64,000 nt of DNA from Archangiaceae bacterium. GTDB lineage: Bacteria; Myxococcota; Myxococcia; Myxococcales; Myxococcaceae. The stretch is taken from contig JADJNS010000004.1 in the NCBI GenBank assembly GCA_016714225.1, forward strand, positions 1 through 64,000, read 5' to 3'. This document shows positions 50,651 through 60,602 of the stretch, piece by piece; the first letter of the stretch is position 1; each line of letters starts with the position of its first letter. The notes below the pieces were generated by a model that was not told the DNA's origin, did no database searches, and saw nothing but the letters and a program-made list of their open reading frames with translations. A program made the translations under genes and the position numbers.

Positions 50651-51667
50651 ATGGCCGGGCACATGGCAAAGCCCCAGAAGGGCGCGCCAGTTCCCGTGGT
50701 GGTGATGGGGCTGGGCTTCATCGGTCAGGAAGCAGCGCGCGCCGCTCTGTCGTCCGAAGAAGTCGACCTGATCGGCGCGGTGGACAACAGTCCCCACCTG
50801 GCCGGCAAGAAGCTGTCTGACGTACTCAAGGCACCGGCCGGCACGTTCACCATCAAGAAGAAGCTCGAAGAGGCGGTCGGCGCGCGCGAGGGCGTGGTGC
50901 TGCTGCACGCCACCGGCTCGCGGCTGCCCCAGGTGATGGAGCAGCTCATCGACGCCATGGGGCTGGGGCTCTCGATCGTCTCGTCGTGCGAAGAGCTCTC
51001 GTTTCCCTGGCTCAAGCACGGGCCGCTGGCCGAGAAGCTCGAGAAGGCGGCGCTCAAGAACAAGGTGAGCGTGCTCGGCACCGGGGTGAACCCGGGCTTC
51101 GTGCTCGACCGGCTGGTGGCGACCTTCGCGCAGGCCACCGGGGTGGTGCACCGGGTGAAGGCGGTGCGGGTGGTCGACGCGCGAACCCGCCGCGAGGCGC
51201 TGCAGCGCAAGGTGGGCGGCGGCCTGACCGAAGAAGAGTTCATGAAGCTGGTCGACGCCGAGAAGCTCGGCCACGTCGGCCTGATGGAGTCGTGCGCGCT
51301 GACCGCGGTGGGCTGTGGCCTCGACTGCGACGACTTCGAAGAAGAGATTCTCCCGGTCATCGCCGAAGAAGACATCAAGGGCGGAGCGTTCGTGGTGAAG
51401 GCCGGGCAGGTGGCGGGCATTCACCAGACCGCGGTGGGCCTGGCCGAGGGGCAAGAGAAGGTGCGGCTCGAGCTGACCATCGCGCTGGGCGCCGACGACC
51501 CGGGTGACACCATCGAGATCGAGGGCGAGCCCCGACTCAAGCTGCGCGTCGAAGGCGGAGTGGCCGGAGACCGGGCCACCGCCAACCTGATGGTCAACGC
51601 AGCACCGCGAGTGAGCGCGGCCGAGCCGGGCCTGCTCACCGTCCTGGAGCTTCCGGCCGGCCGTTGA
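50651..51667 (+). CDS. DapB-fold NAD(P)-dependent dehydrogenase (2,4-diaminopentanoate dehydrogenase-like)
   Basis: 338 aa from ATG 50651; ATG 50663 is an equally good start. Rossmann motif VVMGLGFIGQEAARA near the N-terminus, then LLHATGSRLPQVMEQL and SIVSSCEELSFPW, GTGVNPGFVLDRL and a C-terminal domain (GGAFVVKAGQVAGIHQTAVG). This is the pattern of dihydrodipicolinate-reductase-like enzymes outside the lysine pathway, such as amino-acid-catabolic dehydrogenases. It starts a four-gene run with the two hydratase genes and the acyl-CoA dehydrogenase (16 bases to the next start). The 118-base gap upstream is A/T-rich and probably holds promoters for both directions. Confidence 0.8.
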   Translation: MAGHMAKPQKGAPVPVVVMGLGFIGQEAARAALSSEEVDLIGAVDNSPHLAGKKLSDVLKAPAGTFTIKKKLEEAVGAREGVVLLHATGSRLPQVMEQLIDAMGLGLSIVSSCEELSFPWLKHGPLAEKLEKAALKNKVSVLGTGVNPGFVLDRLVATFAQATGVVHRVKAVRVVDARTRREALQRKVGGGLTEEEFMKLVDAEKLGHVGLMESCALTAVGCGLDCDDFEEEILPVIAEEDIKGGAFVVKAGQVAGIHQTAVGLAEGQEKVRLELTIALGADDPGDTIEIEGEPRLKLRVEGGVAGDRATANLMVNAAPRVSAAEPGLLTVLELPAGR

Positions 51668-51682
51668 TGGGGGAAAACACGC

Positions 51683-52132
51683 ATGCTCGACCGCTCTTCA
51701 CTGGGAAAGACCTCGTCGCCGACGCTCAATGAGGTAGAGCGCGGCGCGATTCGCCGCTTCGCCGAGTCGCTCGGTGACGGCAACCCGGTGTACTTCGACG
51801 CCGACTACGCGCGCGCGTCGGGGTTGCCCAACGTGGTCGCGCCGCCCACCTTCCCGCTCTCGTTTCACACCGGCTCGGACCTGCGCGAAGCGCTGGGCGT
51901 GCCGCTGCGCTCGCTGATCAACGCCGAGTGCGTGTTCGAGTACGAGCGGCCGATCTGTGCCGGCGATCGCCTGCTGGTGACCTCGAAGGTCGCCGAGGTC
52001 TCCGAGCGGCCGGGCGCCACCGGCAAGGTCGAGGTGGCGGTGCTGGAAGACGAGGGCCGAGATGAAGAGGGGCGGCTGGTGTACCGAATGAAGCGCACGC
52101 TGGTGGTTCGCGGCACGCGGGAGAACGGCTGA
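51683..52132 (+). CDS. HadA-like FAS1-like dehydratase subunit (MaoC N-type)
   Basis: 149 aa hot-dog protein. ERGAIRRFAESLGDGNPVYFD, APPTFPLSF and YERPICAGDRLLVTSKVAEV match the MaoC_dehydrat_N/HadA family. The hydratase His is replaced: the motif reads GDGNPVYFD instead of GDxNPxHxD, so this is the structural or substrate-holding subunit. Its stop overlaps the start of the catalytic subunit (TGATG). By analogy to mycobacterial HadAB, the pair dehydrates 3-hydroxyacyl thioesters. Confidence 0.85.
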   Translation: MLDRSSLGKTSSPTLNEVERGAIRRFAESLGDGNPVYFDADYARASGLPNVVAPPTFPLSFHTGSDLREALGVPLRSLINAECVFEYERPICAGDRLLVTSKVAEVSERPGATGKVEVAVLEDEGRDEEGRLVYRMKRTLVVRGTRENG

Positions 52133-52794
52133 TGCCACCCCGGAAGCTGTACTTCGAGAACGTACGGGTGGGCGACGAGATCCCCGCGATGGCCAAGGCA
52201 CCGGTCGACCGCGTGCAGCTGGCCCGCTACGCCGGCGCGACCGGTGACTTTCACCCGCTGCACGTCGACGAGGCCTTCGCCAAGACGCTGGGCATGCCGA
52301 GCGTGTACGCGCCCTCGCCGCTGGGGCAGGGCTTTCTGGGGCAGCTGATCACCGACTGGGCGCGTGGCGCGCAGATCAAGAAGTTCTCGACCAAGTTCAT
52401 TCGGCTGATCTGGCCGGGCGACACGCTGGTGTGCAAAGGCCGGGTCAGCGATCGCCACGGAGAAAACGGCAAGTACGCCATCGAGCTCGATGTCTGGGCC
52501 GAGAACCAGAAGGGCGAGCTGGTGCTGAAGGGCAACACCACGCTGTCGGTCTTCTATTCGTCGGAAGACGAGAACCGGCAGAAGGCGGGGCAGCCGCCGG
52601 TGGTGGTCAACGTGCCGCGCGAGAACATTCTCGAGCGCGCCGCCGAGCCTCCAAAGAAGAGCGCGCCCAAGCCCGCCAAGCCCGCCAAGCCGGCCAAGCC
52701 GGGCAAGCCGGCCAAGGCGCAGAAGCCGGCCAAGGCGGCGACCAAGCCCAAGCCCGCGAAACCCAAGCCCGCTCCGAAGAAGAAAAAGCGGTAG
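52132..52794 (+). CDS. HadB-like MaoC hydratase subunit with basic Pro-Ala-Lys tail
   Basis: 220 aa. The hot-dog domain has the catalytic motif ATGDFHPLHVDEAFA with Asp39 and His44, matching the Asp/His pair of (R)-specific hydratases. Residues 175-220 form a histone-H1-like tail of PAK repeats (PAKPAKPAKPGKPAK) ending in KKKKR, which is not part of the known family. The tail could bind acidic surfaces, nucleic acid or the membrane. Cotranslated with the HadA-like subunit. Confidence 0.85.
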   Translation: MPPRKLYFENVRVGDEIPAMAKAPVDRVQLARYAGATGDFHPLHVDEAFAKTLGMPSVYAPSPLGQGFLGQLITDWARGAQIKKFSTKFIRLIWPGDTLVCKGRVSDRHGENGKYAIELDVWAENQKGELVLKGNTTLSVFYSSEDENRQKAGQPPVVVNVPRENILERAAEPPKKSAPKPAKPAKPAKPGKPAKAQKPAKAATKPKPAKPKPAPKKKKR

Positions 52795-52804
52795 CTGAAA
52801 CTCT

Positions 52805-52830
52805 ATGACGCATGGCGTTATGATGGCGCC

Positions 52831-52832
<2 letters not shown>
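52805..52832. promoter_or_regulatory. Operator-like palindromes at the start of the acyl-CoA dehydrogenase gene
   Basis: TGACGC-ATG-GCGTTA (52806-52820, one mismatch) overlaps ATGGCG-N9-CGCCAT (52812-52832), the second arm of which contains the first two bases of the start codon. The 36-base gap is A/T-richer than its surroundings. A TetR/FadR-type repressor site is possible; inferred only. Confidence 0.35.
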
Positions 52833-54647
<1,815 letters not shown>

Positions 54648-54661
54648 GGTCAGGGAAAGCT

Positions 54662-54696
54662 CCCTCTCCCCTCGCGGGAGAGGGTCGGGGTGAGGG
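54662..54696 (+). repeat. Palindromic intergenic repeat CCCTCTCCC-N5-GGGAGAGGG
   Basis: Perfect 9-bp arms (54662-54670 and 54676-54684) followed by TCGGGGTGAGGG. This looks like the widespread proteobacterial palindromic repeat. It sits between the acyl-CoA dehydrogenase gene and the hydrolase gene and may act as a terminator. Confidence 0.7.
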
Positions 54697-54711
54697 GGCG
54701 AGGAAGCAAGG

Positions 54712-55416
54712 GTGAAGCGATTGCTCGTCATCGCCGCGGGAACCCTCATCGCGGGCTACCTCGCCATCTGTGCGCTGCTGTTCACCCAGCAGCGCAAGCT
54801 GATCTTCCCCGCGCCGGCGTCGAAGGCGCCGGCGGTGCGGCGCATCGCCCCCGGCGATGCGGGGCCGATCGTGGTGTTCTTTCACGGCAACGCCGACTGC
54901 GCCGGCGAGCAGCAGTGGCTCGCCGACCAGCTCGGGCACTCGTTCGTGGCCGTCGAGTACCCGGGCTACGGCGCCTTGCCCGGCAGCCCCAGCGAAGAGG
55001 CGATCTACACCGCGGCCGAGGCCCAGCTGCAGGGCCTGCCGCGCGAGCGGCTGGTGCTGGTAGGCCAGTCGATCGGCTCGGGCCCCGCGGTCGAGCTGGC
55101 GCGGCGCGGCTACGGGCGGAAGCTCGTGCTGCTCTCTCCGTTTACCTCGCTGCCCGACGCGGCGCAGCTGACGCTGCCGTGGCTGCCCGCGCGGTGGCTC
55201 ACGCGCGATCGCTTCGACTCGGCGTCCAAGGCGCCCGGCATCTCCGTGCCGGTGCTGGTGATTCACGGCGACCGCGACGAGGTGGTGCCGTACCCGCTCG
55301 GCGCGCGGCTCGCGCCGCTGTTTCCGCACGGCGAGCTGATGACCATCAGCGGGGCCCACCACAACGATCTGTGGGACCACCGCGAGGTCATCGAGCGCGT
55401 GCGCGCGTTTCTGTGA
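54712..55416 (+). CDS. Membrane-anchored alpha/beta hydrolase
   Basis: 234 aa from a GTG start. One N-terminal helix (about 3-25) anchors the enzyme. Catalytic features: VVFFHGNADCAGEQQW, VEYPGYGALPGSPSEEA, Ser120 in GQSIGSG, Asp189 in HGDRDEVVP and His216 in GAHHND. This is the ABHD-like (YqkD/Bem46) group of serine hydrolases with unknown physiological substrates. Its stop and the stop of the convergent gene touch with no gap. Confidence 0.88.
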   Translation: MKRLLVIAAGTLIAGYLAICALLFTQQRKLIFPAPASKAPAVRRIAPGDAGPIVVFFHGNADCAGEQQWLADQLGHSFVAVEYPGYGALPGSPSEEAIYTAAEAQLQGLPRERLVLVGQSIGSGPAVELARRGYGRKLVLLSPFTSLPDAAQLTLPWLPARWLTRDRFDSASKAPGISVPVLVIHGDRDEVVPYPLGARLAPLFPHGELMTISGAHHNDLWDHREVIERVRAFL

Positions 55417-55848
55417 CTACTTGCGCGTCTTCTCGGGCGGCGGAGGAGCGATGTTCTGCTGGTAGAACAAGCAGTGCTTGCGCAGCTCGCGCTCGCGCTC
55501 GGTGTTGTCCGAGTTCCAGTGCTTGCTGACCACGACCAGCTTGCCGCCCGGGTCGGGCTTCTTCACGTGCTCGAGTAGAGCGCCCAGCACCTTGGGGTGG
55601 TGATCGAGATCGGAGTAGGTGACCACGGTGACCTTGCCGCCGAGGTTGCCGGTGATTTCCTGGAATTGGGTCACGTCGGGCTCGACGTGCACTTCGACTG
55701 GCTGCTTGCCATCGAGGTGCGCCTTGACCACGTTCTCGGCTTCGAAGCCGGGCTCGGCGATGTTCAGGCAGAGCGTGTGGCGGTTCTTCGAGCCCAGCAG
55801 GCTTCCGATGAACTCCTGGGTCGTCTTCTCGAGGTAGGTGGCGTCCAT
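55417..55848 (-). CDS. Conserved-looking hypothetical protein (143 aa)
   Basis: 143 aa, alternating strands and helices (LGSKNRHTLCLNIAEPG, VEVHVEPDVTQFQ, KVTVVTYSDLDHHPKVLG, GGKLVVVSKHWN), likely a small alpha/beta fold, with a basic, Pro-rich tail. No signal peptide and no family recognised. It is divergent from the LRR/zinc-finger gene with only 25 bases between the starts, so the two promoters must overlap each other's coding sequence. Confidence 0.7.
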   Translation of the reverse strand: MDATYLEKTTQEFIGSLLGSKNRHTLCLNIAEPGFEAENVVKAHLDGKQPVEVHVEPDVTQFQEITGNLGGKVTVVTYSDLDHHPKVLGALLEHVKKPDPGGKLVVVSKHWNSDNTERERELRKHCLFYQQNIAPPPPEKTRK

Positions 55849-55873
55849 GAGGCGGGTGTCCTACACCGAAGCC

Positions 55874-57724
55874 ATGGCGAAAAGCGATCGCCTGCTGCAG
55901 ACGGTTCTCGACCGGCCCCACGACCTCTCTGCGCTCGCCGTCTATGGCGACGCGCTGCAGGCCAACGGCGACGCGCGAGGGGCGCTCATCGCCGTGCAAA
56001 GGCAGCGCCTGCTCGCCACCACCGAGCGCCGGCGCCGCGCCTTGAAGCTGCAAGAGCAGCAGCTGCTGCGCGAGCACCCCGACCTGCTCGGGCCGCTCGC
56101 CGGCCTCGCCGGCCTCGAGGTCACCTGGCGGCTCGGCTTCGTCCGTTCTCTCGAGCTGAAGCTCGACAGAGGGGGCCGCGAGGCGCTGGTCGCCGCGCTC
56201 GCCCAGCCCGCCTTCGCCGCGCTCGAGCACCTGCACCTGCGCCTGGGCCGCCTCGACCCTTCGCCCGTCATCGAGGCGCTGCCCCAGAGCGTGCAGCACC
56301 TCGGCCTGGACCCCGACTACGGCGGCTGGCAAGACCTCGACCCGGCGCTGCTCACCGTGCCCTCGCTCGACTTGAGCGGCTGGCGCGAGCTCGACTTCGA
56401 AGAGGTGCGCTGGCCCCGGCTGCGCCGGCTGAAGCTCGGCATGGCGTTCTCCCGGTTGACCGCCGAGGTGGTGCCCGAGCTCGAGCTGCTCACCGTGACC
56501 GAGCTCCCCGCCGAGCTGGCCGAGCTGCTCGCGTCGGAAGGCAGCGACACTGCGCTCTCTCACCCGCCTACGGCCTTGCGGTTGGTGCGCGTGCACGGCC
56601 GGCCTGGCGGCTGGGAAGGCGCCGCGCTTGCCGACGGGGCGTGGAGCCTGGTGCACGAGAGCAGCGCCGACGAGACCGCCGATGCCTACGCGCTGCCCCG
56701 CTTCGCGTTCGGCGTGTCGCGGGTGGGGTGGGGCGTCGCCTTGGAGCGCGCCTTCTTTTTGAGCACCGCCACCGCCCCGCAGGTCGACGACGCCCTCGCC
56801 CAGCTGGGCCTGTACGAGCATACCTACCTGCTCAAGAGCACCGCGGTGCCGGTCGGCGCACACACCCTCACCGCCATCGAGCTCCGCCACCGCGCTCCAT
56901 CGACGAAGCTGCTCACCGAGCTCGGTGGGGCGCTCGCCGCCCGCGGCCGCACGTTCGAGGTGTCGACCTCGTTCAGCAACTCAGACGTGCTGCTGCGGGA
57001 GTATCGCGGTGAGAAGGCCGAGCCCCTCGCGATGGGCCCGTTTCGCGACCGCGAGAGGGTCTTTCGCGCCGGCGTCGATCACGCGCTGGGCTTCGACCCC
57101 GGGCCGTGCCTCGACGCGCTTCACGAAGCGCTCGACGCCGAGCCCCCGCGCGGCGGCCATGCCTGGCCGGTCGAGACCCCGACGCGCGAGTGGCCCTGCG
57201 TCACCGCGCTGCCGCCCACCCAAGAGCGCGCCGAGCTCGACGAAGACGTCGACCCCGACTTCGGCGACGACCCGGCTGCGCCGATCGATTGGTGGAGCGA
57301 GCCGACCGACGCGCCCGAAGAGGCCTGGGTCGACCGGCCGCCCGCGGTGCCGCGCGAAGAGGTGCAGGTGAGTGAGGCCGATGGCCTCGAGCCCGCAGTC
57401 GATGACGGGCCCGACGAACCCTACGAGCCCGAGCCCAGCTCCGACGCCCGCCGCGACGCCCAGTGGGAGCAAATCATCACCGAGACCCCGGTCGAGCTCG
57501 AAGACGAGGGGGGGCACCCCAACCCCGAGGTGGGCCACGACGAAGAGCTCAAGCCGTTCGAGCCCGATGCGGTGGCGGCCGAAGAGACCGGCCGCTGCGC
57601 GCGGTGCGACCTTCCCACCGACGACGGTGCGCTCTACCGCTGCCCGATCTGCGGCCGAGAGGTGTGTGCCCGCTGCACGCTGATCGATCGCGACCCGCCG
57701 GTGTGCCGCGCGTGCCTCGGCTGA
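55874..57724 (+). CDS. TIGR02996-like, LRR-like protein with C-terminal zinc finger
   Basis: 616 aa from ATG 55874. The first 50 residues (RPHDLSALAVYGDALQANG, ALIAVQRQR) match the TIGR02996 repeat-companion pattern (L-x-V-Y-x-D-x-L-x-x-x-G-D). Leucine-rich strands follow (FVRSLELKL, LEHLHLRLGRLD, LRRLKLG; about 90-220), then an unknown domain, a 130-residue acidic stretch (about 450-575) and a zinc finger (CARCDLPTDD, YRCPICGREVCARC, CRAC). It is probably a cytosolic adaptor; TIGR02996 proteins are expanded in Myxococcota without known function. Confidence 0.75.
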   Translation: MAKSDRLLQTVLDRPHDLSALAVYGDALQANGDARGALIAVQRQRLLATTERRRRALKLQEQQLLREHPDLLGPLAGLAGLEVTWRLGFVRSLELKLDRGGREALVAALAQPAFAALEHLHLRLGRLDPSPVIEALPQSVQHLGLDPDYGGWQDLDPALLTVPSLDLSGWRELDFEEVRWPRLRRLKLGMAFSRLTAEVVPELELLTVTELPAELAELLASEGSDTALSHPPTALRLVRVHGRPGGWEGAALADGAWSLVHESSADETADAYALPRFAFGVSRVGWGVALERAFFLSTATAPQVDDALAQLGLYEHTYLLKSTAVPVGAHTLTAIELRHRAPSTKLLTELGGALAARGRTFEVSTSFSNSDVLLREYRGEKAEPLAMGPFRDRERVFRAGVDHALGFDPGPCLDALHEALDAEPPRGGHAWPVETPTREWPCVTALPPTQERAELDEDVDPDFGDDPAAPIDWWSEPTDAPEEAWVDRPPAVPREEVQVSEADGLEPAVDDGPDEPYEPEPSSDARRDAQWEQIITETPVELEDEGGHPNPEVGHDEELKPFEPDAVAAEETGRCARCDLPTDDGALYRCPICGREVCARCTLIDRDPPVCRACLG

Positions 57725-57770
57725 CACCGCGGCGACCGCGTGCCTCGGCTGCGCTCGAGGCGATCGAACG

Positions 57771-58235
57771 CTACTTCGGCGCCTCGCGCACGCCGATCGC
57801 CAGCTGGCTCAAGCCCGCGCCCTTGGCGAGCTCCATCACCTCGACCACCTTGCCGTGCGAGACGCCCTCGTCGGCCTGCACCACCACCAGCGTGTCGGGG
57901 TTCTTCACCTTCGCGTCGTCGAGCGCCTTCTTCAGCTCGTCTTCGGTCACCACCGTGCCGGCCACCAAGATGCGCCCGTCGGTGAGAATCGCGACCGAGA
58001 GATCTTGCTGCTGCACAGTCACGTCGGCCGCGCCGCCCTTGGGCAGGTTCACCTTGAGGCCGGTCTTCGCGCCGTTGTTGCCCGAGTTCACGATCACCGA
58101 GCTGGTGACCATGAAGATGATCAGCAGCACCAGGAAGATGTCGGTGAGCGGGGTGATGTTGATCTCGGCGAAGACCCCCTCGGAGCCACTGCCGTCATCG
58201 TCGCCGCCCATGCCGGGCACCTGACCCAGCGCCAC
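57771..58235 (-). CDS. ExbD/TolR-type biopolymer transport protein
   Basis: 154 aa from GTG. A single membrane helix (about 28-50) with the proton-path Asp in INITPLTDIFLVLLIIFMV (LTD), then a periplasmic domain (KVNLPKGGAAD, VAILTDGRILVAGTVV, VVVQADEGVSHGKVVEVMELA). Works with the ExbB protein encoded 3 bases upstream to turn proton motive force into movement of a TonB/TolA/Agl-type partner. No tonB gene is in the window. Confidence 0.92.
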   Translation of the reverse strand: MALGQVPGMGGDDDGSGSEGVFAEINITPLTDIFLVLLIIFMVTSSVIVNSGNNGAKTGLKVNLPKGGAADVTVQQQDLSVAILTDGRILVAGTVVTEDELKKALDDAKVKNPDTLVVVQADEGVSHGKVVEVMELAKGAGLSQLAIGVREAPK

Positions 58236-58238
58236 GGC

Positions 58239-58955
58239 TCAGGCTCCTCCGGCCGCCGGCGTGGTCACCGGAGCGGCCTGGGCCGCATCGCCGGTGCCCG
58301 CCGAGATCACCACGCCGTTCACGGCGCGCTCGCGCAACAGCTCGACGAACTCGTCGGCGATCAGCTTGAGCTCGACCGACAGCCGCGCCATTCGTGACTG
58401 GAAGTAGTTGTAGAAGATGACCGCTTCGACGGCGACGATGATGCCGCACGCGGTGGCCACCAGCGCTTCCGAGATGCCGGTCATCACCGTGCCCGCGCCG
58501 CCCACGCCGCCGCCCTGCACGTCGAGGCCGAGGTCGCGGAAGCTCTTCAGAATGCCGACCACCGTGCCGAACAGACCCACGAACGGGGTCGACGCGCCGA
58601 TGGTGCCGAGGATCCACAGCTTGCTCCTCAGCTTCAGCATGGTCTGCATGCGCTCGCGGTCGACCGCCGCGTCGAGGCCGCTGCCGGTGGTCTTCGCCGC
58701 CCGCTCGAAGCCCGCCAGAAAGATGTCTGCCGCCATCGCCTGGCTGCGCTCGGCGGCCAGCCGCGCCGAGGCGACGTCGCCGCGCAGCAGGTGCCGCGCG
58801 ATGGTCTCACCCAGCTGCTTGGTCTGGGTCCGCACTCCCCACAGCGCGAGCAGGCGCTCGATCGCGACTCCCAGCGCGAACACCGAAGCGAGGAGGATGA
58901 CGGCGGTGGTCAGACCACCCTGCCGCACCAGGTGCATCAGCTCGTCGAAACTCAT
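58239..58955 (-). CDS. ExbB/TolQ/MotA-type proton channel
   Basis: 238 aa with three membrane helices (about 15-35, 120-145, 160-182). The GTIGASTPFVGLFGTVVGI and GISEALVATACGIIVAVEA segments are the family signature, including the Thr/Ser ring that lines the channel. It pairs with the ExbD protein encoded next. Together they could energise TonB-dependent uptake, Tol-Pal or gliding motors; the window does not tell which. Confidence 0.93.
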   Translation of the reverse strand: MSFDELMHLVRQGGLTTAVILLASVFALGVAIERLLALWGVRTQTKQLGETIARHLLRGDVASARLAAERSQAMAADIFLAGFERAAKTTGSGLDAAVDRERMQTMLKLRSKLWILGTIGASTPFVGLFGTVVGILKSFRDLGLDVQGGGVGGAGTVMTGISEALVATACGIIVAVEAVIFYNYFQSRMARLSVELKLIADEFVELLRERAVNGVVISAGTGDAAQAAPVTTPAAGGA

Positions 58956-58991
58956 CAGCCTCCCGTAGGTCGGACGGGGTAATAGCAGGGT

Positions 58992-59762
58992 GTGAGAACA
59001 GCCGCATTCTCCTGTGTGTTCCTGCTCCTGTCGGCCTGCCCCCCGCGGCCGGTCGACTTCGGCTCAGACGGCGAGCCGAGAGACGCTGACGACCTGTTGC
59101 TGCGCACCCGCCTGGCCGAGCTCTCGGTCACCTCGGTGAAGGGCGAAGCGAAGCTCAAGGCCACGAGCCAGCGCGGCAGCGGCACCGCCGGCCTGTTCGT
59201 GGCGGTGGTCGAGCCGGCCACCGTGCACCTCGAGGCGCTCGACTTCTTCGGCCGGCCGCAGGCGCAGCTCATCACCGACGGCAAGCGCTTCGGGCTCTAC
59301 GATGCTCAAGCCGGCAAGTACTTCACCGGCCCGGCCAGCGCGGCCAACGTCGCGCGCGTGCTGCCGGTGCCGATGCCGCCCGCCGAGCTCGCCGCGCTGC
59401 TGCTCGGGCGCGTGCCGCGCAACGAAGCGAACCAGCCCCCGATGGTGCTCGACCGCGCCACCGGCCGGTTTCACGTCGACCTGGGCAGCCAGCAGGTCGA
59501 GATCGAGCCGCCCTCGTACCGGGTGGTGAAGAGCACCTCGCCCGCCTACGACGTCGACTTCAGCGCCATCGAAGCGGTGGGGCCGCTGACTTTTCCCAAG
59601 CACGCCGAGCTGAGCTCCAGCGGCGCCCGCATGGCCCTCGAGTGGAAGGAGCTCGAGCTCAACGTGCCGCCCGACGCCTCGATGTTCGAGATGACTCCGC
59701 CCGAGAACGTGCCGGTGGTCGAGGTCGACGCCCGCGGGCTCGAGGTCAGAGCCGTACCGTGA
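58992..59762 (+). CDS. LolB/DUF4292-like outer-membrane lipoprotein
   Basis: 256 aa from GTG. Lipobox LSAC (Cys16). The body is a half-barrel pattern (SVTSVKGEAKLKATS, GLFVAVVEPATVHLEALDFFG, QLITDGKRFGLYDAQAGKYFTG) as in LolA/LolB/DUF4292 lipoprotein carriers. It starts 36 bases from the divergent exbB gene and its 3' end overlaps the convergent gene by 17 bases. A role in envelope lipoprotein or lipid handling is inferred. Confidence 0.75.
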   Translation: MRTAAFSCVFLLLSACPPRPVDFGSDGEPRDADDLLLRTRLAELSVTSVKGEAKLKATSQRGSGTAGLFVAVVEPATVHLEALDFFGRPQAQLITDGKRFGLYDAQAGKYFTGPASAANVARVLPVPMPPAELAALLLGRVPRNEANQPPMVLDRATGRFHVDLGSQQVEIEPPSYRVVKSTSPAYDVDFSAIEAVGPLTFPKHAELSSSGARMALEWKELELNVPPDASMFEMTPPENVPVVEVDARGLEVRAVP

Positions 59763-60333
59763 GGCTCGCCGCGCCTGCGCCGGGCAGCAGCATGAACCCC
59801 AGCTGAAAGCGCTGGGCTTCGAGCTCGCGCAGCTCCTGCTCCTTGCCCGAGATCTGGTTGCCCAACGACACGCCCTTCACCACCCGAATGAGGAACCACA
59901 GGGTCGAGAGCGCGGCGATGGTGGTGCCCGCCACCAGCAGCACGGTGTTCAAGGTCGGTATGCCGCTGTGCCACAGGGTGCCCACCAGAATGCCGCCCAC
60001 GCCGACGCCCACGAACAGAATCGGCGCCACGTAGCCGACGCCGGCCTTCTCTTCTTCGAGCTCCTTGAGCTCCGAGCGCAGCGCGCGAATCACCGCCTCG
60101 CGCTCTTGCGCCGGCATGCGCGCGCGGGGCGGGGAGACCCCTTGCGGAGCCGGTGACGGCGCGGGCGCTGGCGCCTGCACCACCGGCGGAGGAGGTGGCG
60201 GCGGCTCGTCTGGGGTCTGGACCACCGGCGGGGGCGGGGGCGGTGGCAGCTCGTCGGTCTGGCCGAGCAACCAGCCCGCGTGCGCCGGAGCGCTCAGCGC
60301 GTGCAACGAGATCGCGGCGATCAGAGAGAGCAC
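59746..60333 (-). CDS. Exported Pro-rich membrane protein
   Basis: 195 aa from GTG. Signal peptide (AAISLHALSAPAHAG), two proline-rich tracts (PPPPPPPVV) typical of periplasm-spanning stalks, a basic helix (REAVIRALRSELKELEEEKAG), two membrane helices (about 102-122 and 128-150) and a final coiled segment. No family recognised; common style in Myxococcota. Its 3' end overlaps the lipoprotein gene on the other strand. Confidence 0.7.
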   Translation of the reverse strand: MLSLIAAISLHALSAPAHAGWLLGQTDELPPPPPPPVVQTPDEPPPPPPPVVQAPAPAPSPAPQGVSPPRARMPAQEREAVIRALRSELKELEEEKAGVGYVAPILFVGVGVGGILVGTLWHSGIPTLNTVLLVAGTTIAALSTLWFLIRVVKGVSLGNQISGKEQELRELEAQRFQLGFMLLPGAGAASLTVRL

Positions 60334-60347
60334 GGTTGGGGAAACCT

Positions 60348-60512
60348 AGTACGACAGCCCCCAAAGTCCGTGCCGTGATCCGCGGCCGAGGCTCCCCGCC
60401 AGCAGGCGCGCGACCGGGCCGCACTTGTCGGTGCCCCGCAGGGAGCGGAACGCCGCTGCCGGGGAATCGATCGGCCGCGCAGCACGGCACGAACTTTCAG
60501 GGCTGTCGTACT
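60348..60512. repeat. 165-bp inverted-repeat element B (42-bp arms)
   Basis: Arms 60348-60389 and 60471-60512 are inverted copies with 37 of 42 positions matching; both begin AGTACGACAG at the outside and end CGGCCGA inside. Similarity continues inward with a TCCCCG-CAGC-GGCG pattern, so the whole element can fold as one long hairpin. It lies upstream of the peptide-transporter operon. A second small hairpin (TTCGGCCG/CGGCCGAA, 60551-60581) follows just before the start codon. Confidence 0.8.
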
Positions 60513-60602
60513 GGCAGGCGAGTCGCGGGTTCCGCGCTCGGGGTCGAACATTCGGCCGTTCTGTTAGCAGCGCGGCCGAACTGGCATACCGTGGCCCCTC
60601 CC

